A DNA stretch of 14,593 bases, taken from positions 1 through 14,593 of the forward strand of contig JBOFUX010000034.1 of the NCBI GenBank assembly GCA_051652785.1. The letters run 5' to 3'. The DNA is from JAGNZR01 sp051652785. Lineage in GTDB: Bacteria > Fusobacteriota > Fusobacteriia > Fusobacteriales > Fusobacteriaceae. Shown here piece by piece: positions 7,530 to 14,247 of this stretch. The notes under the pieces were generated by a model. The model made no database searches. It worked only from the letters and a program-made list of their open reading frames with translations, and was not told where the DNA came from. Positions within the stretch are counted from its first letter, which is position 1. Each line of letters begins with the position of its first letter. Made by a program: the position numbers and the translations under genes.

Positions 7530-7973
7530 TTATTTCTTGTAGCTCATATCAATATGCTTTATTCCATCTTCTAAATAAACTTCAGATTCTATTTCAAAAC
7601 CTAATTTTTTATAAAATTCTTTTAAATATTCTTGAGCTCCTATTGTTATTTTATCCCCTTGATAATTTTGAAGAATATATTTTATCCCCTCTTTTAATAT
7701 TTTTTCTGCAAATCCCTTTCTTCTTGCTTCTTTAACTACTAAGACTCTCCCCAATGAAGAGGCTGGATAGGATACTCCTGGTTTTAATATTCTAAGATAA
7801 GCTTTTACCTCATTTTTATCTTTCATCATTAGATGAATTGCTTCTTTATCTTTTTTATCTAAATCATTATAAATACAATTTTGTTCTACAACAAATATTT
7901 CAGCTCTTATTTTAAATATTTCATAAATTTCTTCCCCTGTTAACTCATTAAATTTTTTTATTTCTATTCTCAT
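7530..7973 (-). CDS. GNAT-family N-acetyltransferase, ElaA-like
   Basis: A 147-residue single-domain GNAT protein, expected to move an acetyl group from acetyl-CoA to an amine. It matches the ElaA pattern: FKIRAEIFVVEQNCIYNDLD (about 20-39), the AYLRILKPG strand, the acetyl-CoA loop LGRVLVVKEARRKGFAEKIL (about 74-93, the R/Q-x-x-G-x-G/A region), the GAQEYLKEFYKKLGFE segment, and a final EDGIKHIDM. The substrate of ElaA proteins is not known. The ATG is preceded by AGAGGA. It lies downstream of the hydrogenase gene on the same strand but beyond a strong hairpin, so it is probably transcribed separately; I found no clear promoter in the gap. Confidence 0.88.
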   Translation of the reverse strand: MRIEIKKFNELTGEEIYEIFKIRAEIFVVEQNCIYNDLDKKDKEAIHLMMKDKNEVKAYLRILKPGVSYPASSLGRVLVVKEARRKGFAEKILKEGIKYILQNYQGDKITIGAQEYLKEFYKKLGFEIESEVYLEDGIKHIDMSYKK

Positions 7974-8032
7974 TTTTGTCCTCTGTTTTTTATTTTTTTT
8001 TATTTACAACAATCATAGTATTCTATATAAGG

Positions 8033-8078
8033 AAATATGGCTTTATTAGTCTTTGAATAAACTAATAAAGCCATATTT
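8033..8078 (-). terminator. Strong hairpin after the hydrogenase gene
   Basis: A perfect 18-base-pair stem, AAATATGGCTTTATTAGT (8033-8050) and its complement (8061-8078), with a 10-base loop. By position it should end the - strand hydrogenase transcript, but on that strand only three T follow before CC. The better T tract (to 8080) is on the + strand, where no gene is seen upstream within the gap. Confidence 0.65.
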
Positions 8079-8114
8079 TTATTTAGATTACTAGATATTT
8101 ATAATAATAAAATA

Positions 8115-10163
8115 TTAATAATTTTCTGCTCTAACTTCAAAGAACCCTTGTGGATAAAGACAAACTTCACAAACTGATGGAGCTTTTTTCCCCATAATTA
8201 AATGCCCACAATTAATACATTCCCAAATTACTTCATTTGATTTTTCAAATACTGTTTTCATTTCTACATTGTTTAAAAGTTTTCTGTATCTATCTTCGTG
8301 AGATTTTTCTATTTTAGCAACACTTCTGAATTTTTTAGCTAATTCTGTAAACCCTTCTGCATCAGCTTCAGCTGCAAATGTACTATACATAGAAGTCCAC
8401 TCATAATTTTCACCCTCAGCTGCATGACGTAAATTAGTAGCAGTTTCATTTAACATTCCTAACTCTTTAAACCATAATTTAGAGTGTTCCTTTTCATTAT
8501 GTGCTGTGTGTAAAAATATTTCTTGTATTTGTTCAAACCCTTCATTTTTAGCTACATCTGCAAAGAATGAATATTTATTTCTCGCCATTGATTCTCCAGC
8601 TAAAGCCTCTAAAAGATTTTTTTCAGTTTTAGTTCCAGCATATTTATTTATAGATTCTTGATTTTCTTTTTTTTCTTCTATTTTCACAAATGCAGAACTA
8701 GGTTGTTTACAAATTGGACAGATAAATCCTTTCTCTAATTCTCCCTCATGAATATAATTACATATTGAACAACGTTGTTTAACCATTTTATTTCCTCCTA
8801 AATATTTACTTTTATTAAAATATATTGTATGTAGCATCTCTTCTGCTAATTCTCCTAAAGGTTCACCGTAAAATTCAGAATAAAGTTTTTTTATTTCTTC
8901 ATTTTCATGACTTAATCTAACCGTTAATTCTCTATCTCTCTTATATATTCCACCTATACGTTTCTCTCTTAATAAATCACCTTTAAATTCCGTGTCTTTT
9001 GGTTGTCCCCCACCACCTATACAGCCACCAGGGCAAGTCATTACCTCTATAAAATGATACTGTTTCTTATTAGTTTTCATTTGATTAATAAATTCACTAG
9101 CTTGCTTTGTACCATAGATAACAGCTACATTAAGATTAATACCTCCAATCTCTACTGTCGCTTCTTTTACTCCTTCCATTCCTCTAACATCTTGTAAATC
9201 ATAAAATAATGCTGGGGGATTTTTTCCTGTTATATAGAAATATGATGTTCTAAGTGCGGCTTCCATAACACCACCTGTATTTGCAAAAATAACTCCTGCA
9301 CCTGAAGCTGCTCCCATTAATTCATCAAAACAATCATCTTCTAAATTATTAAAATCTATATTTAATTCCTTTGCCCATTTAGCTAATTCTCTAGTAGTTA
9401 TAACATAATCCATATCTCTCATATCATCAACATCATTGTATTTAGCTGACGCATTCATTTCATCTCTTTTTATTTCATATTTTTTAGCTGTACAAGGAGT
9501 AATAGCTACATTAACAATTTTTTTAGAATCTAAATTCATTTTTTTAGCAAAATAAGTTTTAATAGTAGGTCCTTGCATCCCTATTGGACTTTTCGAAGTT
9601 GAAATATTTGGTAATATTTCTGGATGAAAAATCTCTGCATACTTAACCCATGAAGGACAGCAACTTGTAAATTGAGGTATTGCCTCACTATTATCTTTAA
9701 TTCTTTTTATCAACTCGCTCGCCTCTTCAATTATTGTTAAATCAGCTGCAAAATTTGTATTAAGAACATAACTCGCTCCTAAAACTCGTAAAAGCTTTAC
9801 CATTTTTCCTTCTACAAAGCTACCATCTTCCATTCCAAATTCTTCTCCTAAAGAGATTCTTACTGCTGGAGATGTAGAAAAAACAACTATTTTATCTTTG
9901 GATTTAATAATCGATTCCACTTTTTTATAATCGTATACTTCAGATATACTTGAAGTTGGACAGACATTGGCACATTGTCCACAGTTCGTACAGACAGCGG
10001 TATCTCCTGTATTTTCCAAGGAATAACGTCCATTAACTCCTATATAGTCAGTACATATAATTTTGCACTGCCCACATTTAATGCATTTACTTTCTTCTCT
10101 CCAAATAGATGGATTATTTGTTTCAATAGCTACTCTAATTTCTGTTGATAAATGTTTACTCAA
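8115..10163 (-). CDS. [FeFe] hydrogenase fused to a rubrerythrin with two rubredoxin-type domains
   Basis: A 682-residue redox protein joining two known enzymes. Residues about 20-75 carry a two-[4Fe-4S] ferredoxin (C27, C30, C33, C37; C58, C61, C64, C68). Residues about 90-447 are the H-cluster domain, with TSCCPSW (166-172), TPCTAKKYE (222-230) and EVMTCPGGCIGGGGQP (373-388); expected ligands are C169, C224, C377 and C381, and C168 is the usual proton relay. TPC replaces the MPC of common group A enzymes, which I recall as typical of group B. From 460 follow a rubredoxin-like knuckle (C465, C468, C482, C485), a ferritin-like diiron domain (about 511-630, with NEKEH and EKSHE), and a second knuckle (C649, C652, C665, C668). 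It could pass hydrogen-derived electrons to peroxide (inference). The start is TTG, with GAGGAGG only 4 bases upstream; an in-frame TGA lies just before it. Confidence 0.93.
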   Translation of the reverse strand: MSKHLSTEIRVAIETNNPSIWREESKCIKCGQCKIICTDYIGVNGRYSLENTGDTAVCTNCGQCANVCPTSSISEVYDYKKVESIIKSKDKIVVFSTSPAVRISLGEEFGMEDGSFVEGKMVKLLRVLGASYVLNTNFAADLTIIEEASELIKRIKDNSEAIPQFTSCCPSWVKYAEIFHPEILPNISTSKSPIGMQGPTIKTYFAKKMNLDSKKIVNVAITPCTAKKYEIKRDEMNASAKYNDVDDMRDMDYVITTRELAKWAKELNIDFNNLEDDCFDELMGAASGAGVIFANTGGVMEAALRTSYFYITGKNPPALFYDLQDVRGMEGVKEATVEIGGINLNVAVIYGTKQASEFINQMKTNKKQYHFIEVMTCPGGCIGGGGQPKDTEFKGDLLREKRIGGIYKRDRELTVRLSHENEEIKKLYSEFYGEPLGELAEEMLHTIYFNKSKYLGGNKMVKQRCSICNYIHEGELEKGFICPICKQPSSAFVKIEEKKENQESINKYAGTKTEKNLLEALAGESMARNKYSFFADVAKNEGFEQIQEIFLHTAHNEKEHSKLWFKELGMLNETATNLRHAAEGENYEWTSMYSTFAAEADAEGFTELAKKFRSVAKIEKSHEDRYRKLLNNVEMKTVFEKSNEVIWECINCGHLIMGKKAPSVCEVCLYPQGFFEVRAENY
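8784..8801 (-). promoter_or_regulatory. Internal ribosome binding site and ATG for free rubrerythrin
   Basis: On the - strand TTAGGAGG (8794-8801) is followed after 7 bases by an in-frame ATG (8784-8786), residue M460 of the fusion. This is the best ribosome site in the window and lies exactly where the hydrogenase domain ends and the rubrerythrin begins. Starting here would give a 223-residue stand-alone rubrerythrin ending at 8115. In the fusion the site is read as residues L455-G456-G457. It may be live, or a fossil of two former genes that lost the stop codon between them. Confidence 0.65.
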
Positions 10164-10201
10164 TATTCCTCCTCAACTCAATTTTATACCGATTACAAAT
10201 G

Positions 10202-10213
10202 TGTATAGATACA
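10202..10213. promoter_or_regulatory. Possible operator for the hydrogenase gene
   Basis: The 12-base perfect palindrome TGTATAGATACA lies directly downstream of the hydrogenase -10 box and should cover the transcription start. That is a typical place for a repressor. The sequence matches no operator I know, and the regulator is unknown. Confidence 0.4.
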
Positions 10214-10240
10214 TTTTACTCTTTTTTTTCTTTATGTCAA
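10213..10240 (-). promoter_or_regulatory. Promoter of the hydrogenase-rubrerythrin gene
   Basis: On the - strand a consensus TTGACA (10235-10240) and TAAAAT (10213-10218) are 16 bases apart, 50 bases upstream of the TTG start. Confidence 0.78.
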
Positions 10241-10310
10241 TATTTTTTAGTTAAAAATATACTTAGATTAATAGGAAATCTTTTCTTTTAGTAATAAAAT
10301 ATGATATTAT

Positions 10311-10316
10311 TATAAT
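10311..10316 (+). promoter_or_regulatory. Probable -10 box of the hsdM operon
   Basis: A consensus TATAAT lies 31 bases before the hsdM ATG. At the proper distance upstream there is only a weak TTAGTA (10288-10293, 17-base spacer), so the promoter may be weak or need an activator. The surrounding DNA is almost pure A/T, which lowers confidence. Confidence 0.45.
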
Positions 10317-10346
10317 ATAAAAATATAAAGTAAAAGGGAGAAAAAA

Positions 10347-11879
10347 ATGGCAGTAGGGAAGGAGAGTAATTTTCAAGAAACACTATGGAAAGCTTGTGAT
10401 AAATTAAGAAATAATATGGATCCAGCTGAATATAAATATGTTGTGCTAGGACTAGTATTTGTAAAATATATAAGTGAAAAATTTGAAATTAAATATAAGG
10501 AGCTTCTTGAAGAAGGAGAAGGATTTCAAGAAGAGAGAGATGAATATACTGCTGAGAATATATTTTGGGTACCTAAGGAAGCTAGATGGTCTGAAATAGT
10601 GTCAGAAGCAAAAACCTCTAATATAGGTATAAAAATAGATGAAGCTATGTATGCAATAGAAAAAGAAAATCCAGCTTTAAAAAATGTTCTTTACAAAATC
10701 TATTCAAATTCTGATCTTGATAAAACTAAATTAGGAGAACTTATTGATACTATTGGAAATATAAATCTTTCAGATAAATCAAGTAAAGGAGACGACATAT
10801 TAGGTCAAGTTTATGAGTTTTTTCTTGGTAAATTTGCCAATTCAGAAGGTAAAAATGGGGGACAATTCTATACTCCAGAATCAATTGTTAAAACAATTGT
10901 TGCTTGTTTAGAACCCACAAAGGGACGTGTTTATGATCCAGCCTGTGGAAGTGGAGGAATGTTTGTTCAATCTGAAAAATTTATAGAAAATCACCGTGGA
11001 AAAATAAGGGATATTTCTGTATTTGGACAAGAAAGTAATGGTACAACTTGGAAACTTTGTAAAATGAACCTTGCTATTAGAGGAATAGAAGTAGACCTTG
11101 GAGCAGAACCTGCTGATACCTTTGTAAAAAATCAGCATAAAGGAAAAAAGATGGATTACATCATGGCAAATCCACCATTTAATGTAAAAGACTACTGGCA
11201 CGAGTCTCTAGTTGGAGATGTTAGATGGAAATACGGAATACCACCACAAGGAAATGCAAACTATGCTTGGTTGCAACATATGGCACATCACTTAGCACCT
11301 AATGGAACAGCAGGAATAGTTTTAGCTAATGGGTCGTTATCTTCTAATACTTCCAATGAGGGTGAAATTAGAAAAAATATGCTAGAAGATGATTTAATCG
11401 ACTGTATAGTTGCTTTACCTGATAAACTTTTTCTTACCACTGGAATACCAGCTTGCCTTTGGTTTTTGAATAGAAATAAAAAGAATCCAGAACATAGAGA
11501 AAGAAAGGGTGAAGTTCTTTTTATTGATGCAAGAAAAATGGGAGCACTTGTAGAAAGAAGTTTGAGAGAACTTAATTCAGAAGATATAAAAAAAATAGCT
11601 GATACTTACCATCAATGGAGAGGTTCATACAAGGGTGAAGAAGCGTATGAAGATATTCAAGGATTTTGTAAGAGTGCAACACTAGAAGACGTAAAAAAAC
11701 ATGATTATATTTTAACTCCTGGAAGATATGTAGGAATTGAAGAGGCAGAAGATGATGGAATCTCTTATGAAGATAAAATGGAAAATCTTACTTCACAACT
11801 AGCAGAACAATTTGCAAAAAGCAAACATTTAGAAGAGGAGATAAGAAGTAATTTGGCTAAGTTAGGATTTGAGGTGTAA
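10347..11879 (+). CDS. hsdM: Type I restriction-modification DNA methyltransferase subunit HsdM
   Basis: A 510-residue N6-adenine methyltransferase subunit. With HsdS it methylates the host's recognition sites, and with HsdR it would restrict unmethylated DNA. The N-terminal helical HsdM domain (about 8-160) begins LWKACDKLRNNMDPAEYK. The catalytic domain shows GGQFYTP (171-177), the S-adenosylmethionine motif DPACGSGGM (197-205) and the catalytic NPPF (275-278). The C-terminus (about 470-510) is a charged helix of the kind that packs on HsdS. AAGGGAG lies 6 bases before the ATG. It opens the operon hsdM-fic-hsdS-nuclease and starts 183 bases from the divergent hydrogenase gene. All methylation motifs look intact, so it is probably active. 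Confidence 0.95.
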   Translation: MAVGKESNFQETLWKACDKLRNNMDPAEYKYVVLGLVFVKYISEKFEIKYKELLEEGEGFQEERDEYTAENIFWVPKEARWSEIVSEAKTSNIGIKIDEAMYAIEKENPALKNVLYKIYSNSDLDKTKLGELIDTIGNINLSDKSSKGDDILGQVYEFFLGKFANSEGKNGGQFYTPESIVKTIVACLEPTKGRVYDPACGSGGMFVQSEKFIENHRGKIRDISVFGQESNGTTWKLCKMNLAIRGIEVDLGAEPADTFVKNQHKGKKMDYIMANPPFNVKDYWHESLVGDVRWKYGIPPQGNANYAWLQHMAHHLAPNGTAGIVLANGSLSSNTSNEGEIRKNMLEDDLIDCIVALPDKLFLTTGIPACLWFLNRNKKNPEHRERKGEVLFIDARKMGALVERSLRELNSEDIKKIADTYHQWRGSYKGEEAYEDIQGFCKSATLEDVKKHDYILTPGRYVGIEEAEDDGISYEDKMENLTSQLAEQFAKSKHLEEEIRSNLAKLGFEV

Positions 11880-11880
11880 T

Positions 11881-12936
11881 ATGAAAAAATTAAAATATCT
11901 TCCGCCAATAGTAGATATTGAAACTAAAGAGATACTAAAACAAGTAAATAAATCCAATAGAAAATTAGCCGAACTAAAAGGAATGTCAAAAACTATTCCA
12001 AATAGTTTAATTTTGATAAACACTCTAGCACTTAGGGAAGCGAAAGACAGTTCAGAAATAGAAAATATAATAACAACAAATGATAATTTGTATAAGGCAG
12101 ATATAGAAATTGAAATAACAGATAGTTCAACTAAAGAAGTCCAAAATTATACAAGAGCTTTAAAAAAAGGATTTAATCTCATAAAGTCTAAAGGGTTTCT
12201 AACTACTAACTTAATGATTGAAATTCAAGAAGAATTAGAAAAGAACAAAAGTGGAATAAGAAGACAACCAGGAACAATTTTAAAAAATCCTTTAACTGGA
12301 GAAACAGTTTATACACCACCACAAGATTATGATGAAATTTTAAGTTTTTTAAAAAATTTAGAGGAATATATAAATATCGATGATGATGAGATAGATCCAC
12401 TAATAAAATTGGCTATTATTCATTATCAATTTGAAAGTATTCATCCTTTTCCAGATGGGAATGGAAGAACAGGGAGAATTATAAATATTCTTTACTTAGT
12501 TTTAAAAGAGCTACTAGATATACCGGTTCTCTATTTGAGTAGCTATATCATAAAAAATAAAAATGACTATTACAAACTCTTGAATAGAGTGGGAACTGAA
12601 GAAACATGGGAAGAATGGATTATGTATATGTTGATAGGTATTGAAAAAACTGCTGAGGAAAGTATAGCTCTTATATCTGGAATTGGAAAAATTATGGATG
12701 AAACAAGGACCCTAATCCAAAATGAAGCTCCAAAAATATATAGTAAAGACCTAGTTGAGACTTTATTTCTACATCCATATACTAAAATTGATTTTTTAGT
12801 AGAAAATTTAGGACTTTCAAGGCAAACAGCTTCTTCATATTTAAATCAAATAGAAGAGTTAAATATACTGAAAAAAGAGAAAGTTGGAAAATATAATTAT
12901 TACATTAATCTGAAACTTTTTCAACTTCTTTCATAA
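11881..12936 (+). CDS. Fic-family protein (probable AMP-transferase) with self-inhibitory motif and C-terminal winged helix
   Basis: A 351-residue Fic protein. Such proteins usually move AMP from ATP to a hydroxyl side chain of a target protein. Residues about 1-80 form the Fic_N region (KLKYLPPIVDIETKEILK, LAELKG, IPN). The Fic core carries the full active motif HPFPDGNGRTGR (188-199), preceded by the loop TGETVYTPPQ at 139-148. SSEIEN (57-62) fits the (S/T)xxxE(G/N) inhibitory motif; at this N-terminal position it marks a class II, self-inhibited Fic, with E61 as the blocking glutamate. Residues about 287-351 look like a winged helix (LGLSRQTASSYLNQIEELNIL). The ATG at 11881 starts one base after the hsdM stop, with GAGGTG 4 bases upstream. 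An in-frame TTG at 11869 is possible but has no ribosome site. The target is unknown. Confidence 0.92.
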   Translation: MKKLKYLPPIVDIETKEILKQVNKSNRKLAELKGMSKTIPNSLILINTLALREAKDSSEIENIITTNDNLYKADIEIEITDSSTKEVQNYTRALKKGFNLIKSKGFLTTNLMIEIQEELEKNKSGIRRQPGTILKNPLTGETVYTPPQDYDEILSFLKNLEEYINIDDDEIDPLIKLAIIHYQFESIHPFPDGNGRTGRIINILYLVLKELLDIPVLYLSSYIIKNKNDYYKLLNRVGTEETWEEWIMYMLIGIEKTAEESIALISGIGKIMDETRTLIQNEAPKIYSKDLVETLFLHPYTKIDFLVENLGLSRQTASSYLNQIEELNILKKEKVGKYNYYINLKLFQLLS

Positions 12937-13012
12937 TAACATGTTAAAAAAATGAGGAAAACTTAACATGAAAAAATAACATGTTAAAAAAATGAGAAAA
13001 ACTTAACATGAA
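12937..13012 (+). repeat. Two tandem 40-base repeats, each a hairpin
   Basis: Two copies (12937-12972 and 12977-13012) of a 36-base unit with a period of exactly 40 bases and one mismatch (12957 G, 12997 A). Each contains CATGTTAA and TTAACATG 15 bases apart, able to form an 8-base-pair stem (12940-12947 with 12963-12970; 12980-12987 with 13003-13010). They fill most of the 105 bases between fic and hsdS. No T tract follows, so they are not ordinary terminators. They could bind a dimeric regulator, such as the winged helix of Fic, or act as RNA processing or attenuation elements. Confidence 0.9.
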
Positions 13013-13041
13013 GATAAAATATTAACGGAGTGTAAATATAG

Positions 13042-14247
13042 ATGGAAGAGTTAAAAGAGGGATGGGAAAGGGTTGAATTAGGAGAAGTTGCAAAATATAT
13101 AAATACCAAAATATCTACTACTAAATTGTCTGAAAAAAATTATATTTCTACTGAAAATATGATTTCCAATAAAGGAGGAATCACGTTATCTTCAAATATT
13201 CCTCAAAATATAAATGTTAATCAATTTAATAAAAATGATATACTTTTTTCTAACATAAGAACATATTTTAAAAAATTATGGAAAGCTGAATTCAACGGTG
13301 GAGCTTCAAATGATGTTTTAATATTAAGAAGTTTAGATTCTAAAAAAATAGTTAATGAATATCTTTATTATATATTGTCTCAAGAATTTTTTTTTGATTA
13401 TACCGTAAATACATCCAAAGGGACTAAAATGCCACGTGGTGATAAAAATGCAATAATGAAATATGAATTTTTAATACCCGAGAATATAGAAACCCAGCAA
13501 AAAATAGCCTCAATCCTTTCATCTCTTGATGACAAAATAGAACTCAACAACGAGATGAACAAAACTCTTGAAGAGATGGCACAAACTCTTTTCAAAAGAT
13601 GGTTTATAGACTTTGAGTTCCCTAATGAAAATGGAGAGCTATACCGTAGCAGTGGCGGAAAGATGATTGAAAGTGAGCTTGGAGAGATACCTGAGGAGTG
13701 GGAAGTTAGTAATTTAGGTGATTTATTTAAATTTATTAAAGGAAAGAAGCCAAAAATTGTATCTGAAATTTTTTCAGACGAAACACCATTAAAATATTTA
13801 ACTATAAAAGGATTTAATGGAGATGAAAATCTTTATGCAAGTTTAGAGAGAACAATCTTAATTGATAAAAAAGATATTGTGATGGTCATGGACGGAGCAA
13901 GTTCTGGAGATGTCTACATTGGAAAATATGGAGTTTTAGGTTCCACTTTTTCTAAAATTGAAAAAACTAAAGAAATAAATTGGAGCTATATTTATTTAAT
14001 ATTGAAATATTATGAAAATGATATAAAATCTCACACTACTGGTTCCGCGATTCCACATACAGACAAAGGATATGTGGAGAAAATTAAAGTTTCTCTACCA
14101 AATAATCTGGAGTTATTAAATATTTTGAGTAAAGAAATATCAGAAACGATAAAGAAAAACTTGATTAATAAAGAAAAAATACAATCTCTAACAAAGCTAA
14201 GAGACACTCTTCTCCCTAAACTAATGAGTGGAGAGGTGGAAGTATAA
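13042..14247 (+). CDS. hsdS: Type I restriction-modification specificity subunit HsdS
   Basis: A 401-residue DNA recognition subunit that sets the split target sequence of the HsdM/HsdR complex. It has the normal two-half layout. Target recognition domain 1 (about 5-148) opens with GWERVELGEVA, and conserved region 1 (about 149-195) holds QQKIASILSSLDDKIELNN and a long helix. Target recognition domain 2 (about 218-352) opens with EEWEVSNLGDL, and conserved region 2 (about 353-401) ends with the common KLRDTLLPKLMSGEVEV. The two recognition domains differ clearly, so the target should be asymmetric. The ATG is served by a modest GGAGTG (13027-13032) 9 bases upstream. It lies 105 bases after fic, behind two hairpin repeats, and overlaps the next gene by one base. 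Confidence 0.94.
   Translation: MEELKEGWERVELGEVAKYINTKISTTKLSEKNYISTENMISNKGGITLSSNIPQNINVNQFNKNDILFSNIRTYFKKLWKAEFNGGASNDVLILRSLDSKKIVNEYLYYILSQEFFFDYTVNTSKGTKMPRGDKNAIMKYEFLIPENIETQQKIASILSSLDDKIELNNEMNKTLEEMAQTLFKRWFIDFEFPNENGELYRSSGGKMIESELGEIPEEWEVSNLGDLFKFIKGKKPKIVSEIFSDETPLKYLTIKGFNGDENLYASLERTILIDKKDIVMVMDGASSGDVYIGKYGVLGSTFSKIEKTKEINWSYIYLILKYYENDIKSHTTGSAIPHTDKGYVEKIKVSLPNNLELLNILSKEISETIKKNLINKEKIQSLTKLRDTLLPKLMSGEVEV

Noticed and set aside
9003..9197. Short + strand frame inside the hydrogenase gene
   Set aside because: Antisense to conserved H-cluster residues, without start signals. The same holds for the short antisense frames at 10063-10254, 10908-11201, 12206-12400 and 13398-13595.
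8115..10163. Sequencing error joining two genes
   Set aside because: The frame is continuous through the junction with no stop or frameshift, and similar hydrogenase-rubrerythrin fusions are, to my memory, known in anaerobes. A lost stop codon remains possible as an evolutionary event.
11869..11880. TTG start for the fic gene overlapping hsdM
   Set aside because: No ribosome site precedes it, whereas GAGGTG serves the ATG at 11881, and the Fic_N pattern starts at KLKYLPP.
12937..13012. CRISPR array
   Set aside because: Only two units, nearly contiguous and without unique spacers; each is an internal hairpin.
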